Source: Betaproteobacteria bacterium
GTDB taxonomy: Bacteria; Pseudomonadota; Gammaproteobacteria; Burkholderiales; SG8-41
Length of the DNA: 45,234 nucleotides
Assembly: GCA_028292435.1 (NCBI GenBank)
Contig: JAQGMI010000118.1
Span: 1-45,234 of the forward strand
Reading direction: 5' to 3'
Shown here: positions 41,730 through 45,234 of the stretch, one piece after another
Layout: each line of letters begins with the position of its first letter
Numbering within the stretch: the first letter of the stretch is position 1
Notes under the pieces: model-generated
Told to the model about the DNA's origin: nothing
The model's input: only the letters and a program-made list of their open reading frames with translations
The model's database searches: none
Program-made: the position numbers and the translations under genes

Positions 41730-42207
41730 ATAGCCCCCACCAAAGACGCTTCTCGAGCAACGGGCTGGGATTTCCAAACCCCAGACACGACAGAGAAAAG
41801 TCAATGGGCATCGGCGTCCAAAACCGGTGCGCGGGGGCTACCCTTATTAGAATACCATAGGTGCCATTGAATCCAATCCTCGGCAATGACGCGTTCAACC
41901 GCCGTGATCGTCTGGAAGCCGTCGGGCATCGGCGCATCCGGATTTAAGGCGCAGTTTAAGAACGCCCCCTCGCAATTCGCGATCGGCCGTGCAGTGAACG
42001 GCTTCCCAATCAATTGGGTGGTCGGTGTGATCCTCGCAGACTCAGCCGACGCCATTGCAAAGTTCGCAGATCATTGGTTGACGGCAATAGCGAGTGCACG
42101 GCGTTCTAAGTGTGCGGCCCGGGCGAACGTGCGGCCATCTAGGCGCGGACCAAGAACCGGCGAACGGCCTTGAGTGTCGTACCTGCCTTGACCCCAGGAG
42201 ACTGCCC
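41730..42207. other. 478-base region without a credible gene
   Basis: Contains short opposed open frames of 85-95 codons (plus at 41886, minus at 41801-42055), neither with a ribosome site or recognisable motif. Inverted octamers TAGCCCCC (41731) and GGGGGCTA (41833) bracket its first 110 bases. Likely decayed DNA. Confidence 0.4.
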
Positions 42208-42386
42208 TGAGTGACGAACTTGAAAACGTGGGTCCGCGGACCGATCGGGCGTGAATGTGCACGAACCCTATGAGGTGCGGTATTGGTGCAATAAATGGGG
42301 ATGCACTGAGGAACAACTCCGTAAAGCAGTCGAGGTCGTCGGCGTAATGGCTGCGAAGGTCGCGACTCAACTTGGCCGAAATTAGC
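42208..42386 (+). pseudogene. Broken DUF3606 gene
   Basis: A decayed small gene. After AGGAG (42197-42201) and six bases comes CTG where ATG is expected, then SDELENVGPRTDR; a one-base deletion near 42250 shifts the frame, which goes on as VNVHEPYEVRYWCNKWGC and 'TEEQLRKAVEVVGVMAAKV' to a TAG. This matches the short DUF3606 family (about 57 residues, 'RVNV.E.YEVRYW..KFG.. EEQL..AV..VG'). Start codon and frame are both lost, so it is a pseudogene, unless sequencing error explains them. Confidence 0.7.
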
Positions 42387-42614
42387 TGGGATCGTTAAAG
42401 CGTCGTTGATCTTCGATCTTTTGTCCTTCTCGCCCTGGACCTTCAGGTCTCCCGCCATTCTTGGAACCGGCGATCCGGACTCCAGCATCGCCCGGTGCAT
42501 TTTTGTGACGTCAAATTCAACCATGCACGAGCAGCGCGGACACGGTAAGGAAGCTGGCTGCCGCGATTGACTGTCACAAGCGGCCAACCGGTCACTGGTC
42601 AGCGGAGTGGCCTC

Positions 42615-42929
42615 TCACCCCGTCTTCGCCTTACGCCGCTCCGCTGCCAATCTTCGCTTAGCTTTCGCAATTGACCACGCTCGGTCGATCGAAGCGATTA
42701 GTGTGTCGTCGTTGATAATCTTAAGTGTCACCGATGGGTACTGGATCGGGCGTTCTCGTTTCGCCTTTGGCAAGAGCTGGCGTCGCTTATGCTCATCTAG
42801 ATCCGCCAGCGCCCACCGCAAGCAACGGAACGAATATCTGTAATGAGGAATTCCAAGCACGTACATCGATCTCGTAGAAATGCCGAGATACAGGGCGGCG
42901 TGCTTCGCGGTGAACATGCGCGGGTTCAT
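42615..42929 (-). CDS. AlpA/excisionase-like helix-turn-helix protein, copy 3
   Basis: A 104-residue protein. 'FTAKHAALYLGISTRSMYVL' is a MerR/HTH_17-type helix-turn-helix, followed by 'IPHYRYSFRCLRWALADLDE', the wing shared with the two genes upstream, and a Lys/Arg-rich C-terminal helix. Such proteins regulate integrases or act as excisionases. Last of three tandem paralogues, 20 bases after the second. The shared YGP is YSF here, so it is the most diverged. Confidence 0.82.
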   Translation of the reverse strand: MNPRMFTAKHAALYLGISTRSMYVLGIPHYRYSFRCLRWALADLDEHKRRQLLPKAKRERPIQYPSVTLKIINDDTLIASIDRAWSIAKAKRRLAAERRKAKTG

Positions 42930-42949
42930 CTTCGTCGCTCGTCAGATCG

Positions 42950-43240
42950 TTAGCCGCGCTTCTTACGGCGCGTCGGCTTGCCTGTAGCACCAACCTTCCG
43001 GAATTGTCTTTGTAATTCCGCATCCACGCCGCCCGACAACACAAGATGCCTCGCGCCGAGAGCCCGACATCTTGCCTTGTACTCGTCTAGGACATTCATC
43101 TCCCAGCGGTGGCACTTTGGCCCATAATCCAAAAATGGAATGGGCAAGTTATAGAAGTGACGCGGCTTCACGCCGAGAAAGTCCGCGGCTTCTACCGCCG
43201 AAAGTGGGCGCGCGAAAACAGGCCGCCCGTTCGTGTCCAT
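42950..43240 (-). CDS. AlpA/excisionase-like helix-turn-helix protein, copy 2
   Basis: A 96-residue protein: 'LSAVEAADFLGVKPRHFYNL' (helix-turn-helix) and 'IPFLDYGPKCHRWEMNVLDE' (wing), then a basic tail ending in RRKKRG. AAAGGAGCAAACA before the ATG fixes the start; an earlier one would overlap the upstream gene. It lies 41 bases after copy 1. Confidence 0.83.
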   Translation of the reverse strand: MDTNGRPVFARPLSAVEAADFLGVKPRHFYNLPIPFLDYGPKCHRWEMNVLDEYKARCRALGARHLVLSGGVDAELQRQFRKVGATGKPTRRKKRG

Positions 43241-43281
43241 TGTTTGCTCCTTTGACGATTCGCGGTTAGTTTCGAAGCCCA

Positions 43282-43629
43282 CTAGCCGCGCCACTTCGGC
43301 CGGCAGCGTTTTCGTGTCGAATCTATGACGTCTTTTGCCGCCTCGCCCTGCCGCCGCTTGCGCTTAAGTCCGCAACCTGCGGCGTCCGTTAAGTAAAAAT
43401 TGAGAATATCTTTCGCGCCGTTTATCGATGAACCAGCCAAAGGCGGAGTGGCGGCGACTTTTCTTGGCGGAGCAGCCAGACATTTCATCATGTACTCCTC
43501 TAGATCCTCGACCCGCCATCGCGCGCGGCGCGGGCCGTACTGCAGCCGAGGAATATCGAGTGTGTAGAACGATCTCAAAGGGACGCCTAAGAATTCTGCA
43601 GCGCTCTTTGCGTTAAGCGGGCTCGTCAT
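43282..43629 (-). CDS. AlpA/excisionase-like helix-turn-helix protein, copy 1
   Basis: A 115-residue protein: 'LNAKSAAEFLGVPLRSFYTL' (helix-turn-helix), 'IPRLQYGPRRARWRVEDLEE' (wing) and a basic C-terminal half ending near 'RKRCRPKWRG'. GGGAG precedes the ATG. First gene of the tandem; divergent from the broken gene on the right, with a 7-bp inverted repeat in between. Confidence 0.84.
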   Translation of the reverse strand: MTSPLNAKSAAEFLGVPLRSFYTLDIPRLQYGPRRARWRVEDLEEYMMKCLAAPPRKVAATPPLAGSSINGAKDILNFYLTDAAGCGLKRKRRQGEAAKDVIDSTRKRCRPKWRG

Positions 43630-43791
43630 TTTTTATCTCCCGATCTTTATCGTTTCCCTATGTAAAAACCGCAGGTGTGGAAAATCGTATCACCACTTAG
43701 TTTGCGGCTGGGGTTTATTTTGGCTGTGCACTTTTCTGCCACTCCTTAATAACAGCGCCGCCAATGCAATCAACATATTGAACGTAAACCA

Positions 43792-43808
43792 AGGGATTTG
43801 TAATCCCT
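43792..43808. promoter_or_regulatory. Inverted repeat in the divergent intergenic region
   Basis: AGGGATT pairs with AATCCCT across three bases, 16 bases before the next start. Could be an operator for a helix-turn-helix protein; unproven. Confidence 0.4.
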
Positions 43809-43824
43809 CGAGAAACCGAAAAGC

Positions 43825-45234
43825 ATGCAGGTATCTTACGTGGCACCGCCTCTCTACACTGGTATGTCACTCATTGAGGTAACCATGCCACTGAACCTGA
43901 GCTGCGACCAAGGCGGAGAAATTTTTATTCCGTTCGCGAAAAAAAAGATCGCGTATATGCACGATGTGATGCGACGCGCCAAGCTGGGCATCCTACACAA
44001 AATATTCTTGGCGACCGACGGTGCTGAGATATTCCTAGATAGCGCAGTGCTGTCGCCAGGTGTCTTTAAGGACACAATTCGCATCACGGTCGCGCCGAGC
44101 CTTGCGCATGTGTTCTTAAGCACCAGCTCGCGGCGAATCTTTTTTGCGGATGCGACTGGCAAAGCGGTTTCGTCAGTGACTATCGAAACCAATGTGGGCT
44201 TTATAAGTTCGCTAACCCTGCTGGGGATGTCGGGCTCTGGCCAATACGCCATGGTCCTGTCGACCGACAATGATGCGACAACTTTTCAAGTTAGTCGGTT
44301 CGTCTTGTACGTCTTTAAGAATGGAAAACTGGTTGATACCCAGATCTTTCCGATGCCTTTTGGCAGATCACTGCTCCTAACCAAAAAAGCTGTGATGTCA
44401 TACAAGGGCGGCAAAGCCGTGATTCCCATTACGCATGGCATAGGGGTCAGCAATGGATTTCTGATTTACGACACCGCCGCAACACCAACCCTCCGATACA
44501 TCGAACTGCCGTTGGACCCTCGCGTGGCGTTTAACCTCTCGTCTGGGATTATCGCGCCACCTGATTTAGGCACATGGGGCTGGTTCGACACACGGCTGAA
44601 AGGTGGGGACGGCAACGCAGATAGCATCTTCACTTCTGTAGATGCCAATGACCAGACGGAGGAAATCGCGTTTAATGATTCGGCCGCCGTGGCGGGCGAC
44701 GTACGCCCAAAACGGAACGGTCGTCGTCCTGTATTACAAATGGGTACCCGCGACTTCAAGTTTCACCATCGCCGCTCTTAATGTCGGAGGGGCGAAATAC
44801 TTGATCCCCCTTTTCCACCGGCCACTCAGGTGACCATTTCAGAGTTGAGCCTGCTGCCGTGGTACGTGTCAGCCAACGCCACAAAAATAGTAGTGATCAC
44901 TGATCAGGCGCCATGAATCTTCGACTCCGGCATTGTCACCTATGTGTCAGGTCGTGGAATCGATCAGTTGGGCCTATTCGCCTCAGCTGCGATGAGCTCT
45001 GACGGATCGTCATATATGTTGAGAAACGGGCTATCACAGCCGCCGGACCCCACTGTTACGCGCGCTGGTGTGTCAATGTCCGTTCCTGCATTGTCCGCAC
45101 CTTCGCCGCGGCCGGTCGGGATCGGGAGCACAAGCCAGCTAGTCGCGTTGTTTTCTTCGGATGGCAAGATATTGCGCCAAGCAGGTGTTAGTGCCCTGCT
45201 GCAACAGCCCTCGTTTACACTTCAGGTCGACGAT
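43825..45234 (+). pseudogene. Frameshifted, stop-interrupted gene of unknown function, cut by the window edge
   Basis: Reading from MQVSYVAPPLY, the first frame is coherent to about 44690 (beta-rich, propeller-like: 'GFISSLTLLGMSGSGQYAMV'). Coding then moves to a second frame ('TYAQNGTVVVLYYKWVPATS', 'FTIAALNVGGAKYLIPLF') up to about 44815, at a CCCCCTTTT run, and returns to the first frame ('TQVTISELSLLPWYVSANAT'), which contains one TGA at 44914 and then stays open to the edge ('FDSGIVTYVSGRGIDQLGLF'). Protein-like sequence on both sides of each break shows one long gene, over 460 codons. No family recognised; possibly a phage-like surface or tail protein. Sequencing error could explain the homopolymer shift but less easily the TGA. 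Confidence 0.7.

Noticed and set aside
42042..42587. 181-codon minus-strand open frame
   Set aside because: Overlies the recognisable plus-strand DUF3606 remnant; a CPRC motif near its start was considered but nothing else supports it.

Overview
The window looks like a stretch of chromosome from a betaproteobacterium, probably Burkholderiales-like. The grounds are the high GC content, three periplasmic receptors of the Bug (tripartite tricarboxylate transporter) type, a PEP-CTERM exported protein, and a secretion locus built from both type II secretion and type IV pilus parts. This is inferred from gene content; there is no rRNA or other taxonomic marker in the window, and I found no tRNA, CRISPR array, integrase or intact transposase.

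Layout. 1-4.7 kb: a minus-strand catabolic group (3-hydroxyisobutyrate dehydrogenase-like enzyme, Bug receptor, glyoxalase-fold protein, YVTN beta-propeller), divergent from a TauD-type dioxygenase. 4.8-9.3 kb: a large protein with four tandem ~75-residue repeats and a glycoside-hydrolase-like C-terminus, divergent from an exported caspase-like protein. 9.4-19.3 kb: twelve minus-strand genes forming a secretion machine: major pseudopilin, GspF, GspE, PilM/PilN/PilO-like proteins, a GspC/PilP-like protein, a lipoprotein secretin with TPRs and a cohesin-like tail, three more pseudopilins and a small PDZ protein. An OmpR-family regulator with Glu in place of the phosphoacceptor Asp lies just upstream, separated by a tandem decamer repeat that could be its binding site. 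20.6-25.1 kb: a tightly packed operon (Bug, MmgE/PrpD, Bug, PanE-like). 25.2-34.3 kb: plus-strand genes (alpha/beta hydrolase, quinone oxidoreductase, a 902-residue DUF349 coiled-coil protein, a cupin-like protein, a DsbA-fold protein, an acyl-CoA dehydrogenase, a MoxJ-like binding protein, a membrane protein). 34.4-38.6 kb: phospholipase D/cardiolipin synthase overlapping an exonuclease III gene, a LigC/LigD-type DNA ligase and an orphan C39-like cysteine peptidase. 39-40.1 kb: a PEP-CTERM protein and a tiny Gln/Asn/Ser/Gly-only protein, each with a clear terminator.

40.2-45.2 kb is accessory and partly decayed: long stretches without genes, an AT-rich control region with a perfect 16-bp palindrome before a winged-helix-like gene, a broken DUF3606 gene, three tandem paralogous AlpA/excisionase-like helix-turn-helix genes, and a frameshifted, stop-interrupted gene running off the right edge. 

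The most interesting systems are (i) the hybrid secretion locus, where the HR-like and PDZ parts of GspC appear to sit on separate genes and the neighbouring regulator seems independent of phosphorylation, and (ii) the triple helix-turn-helix cassette in the decayed island. All family assignments were made by reading motifs by eye, without database searches.
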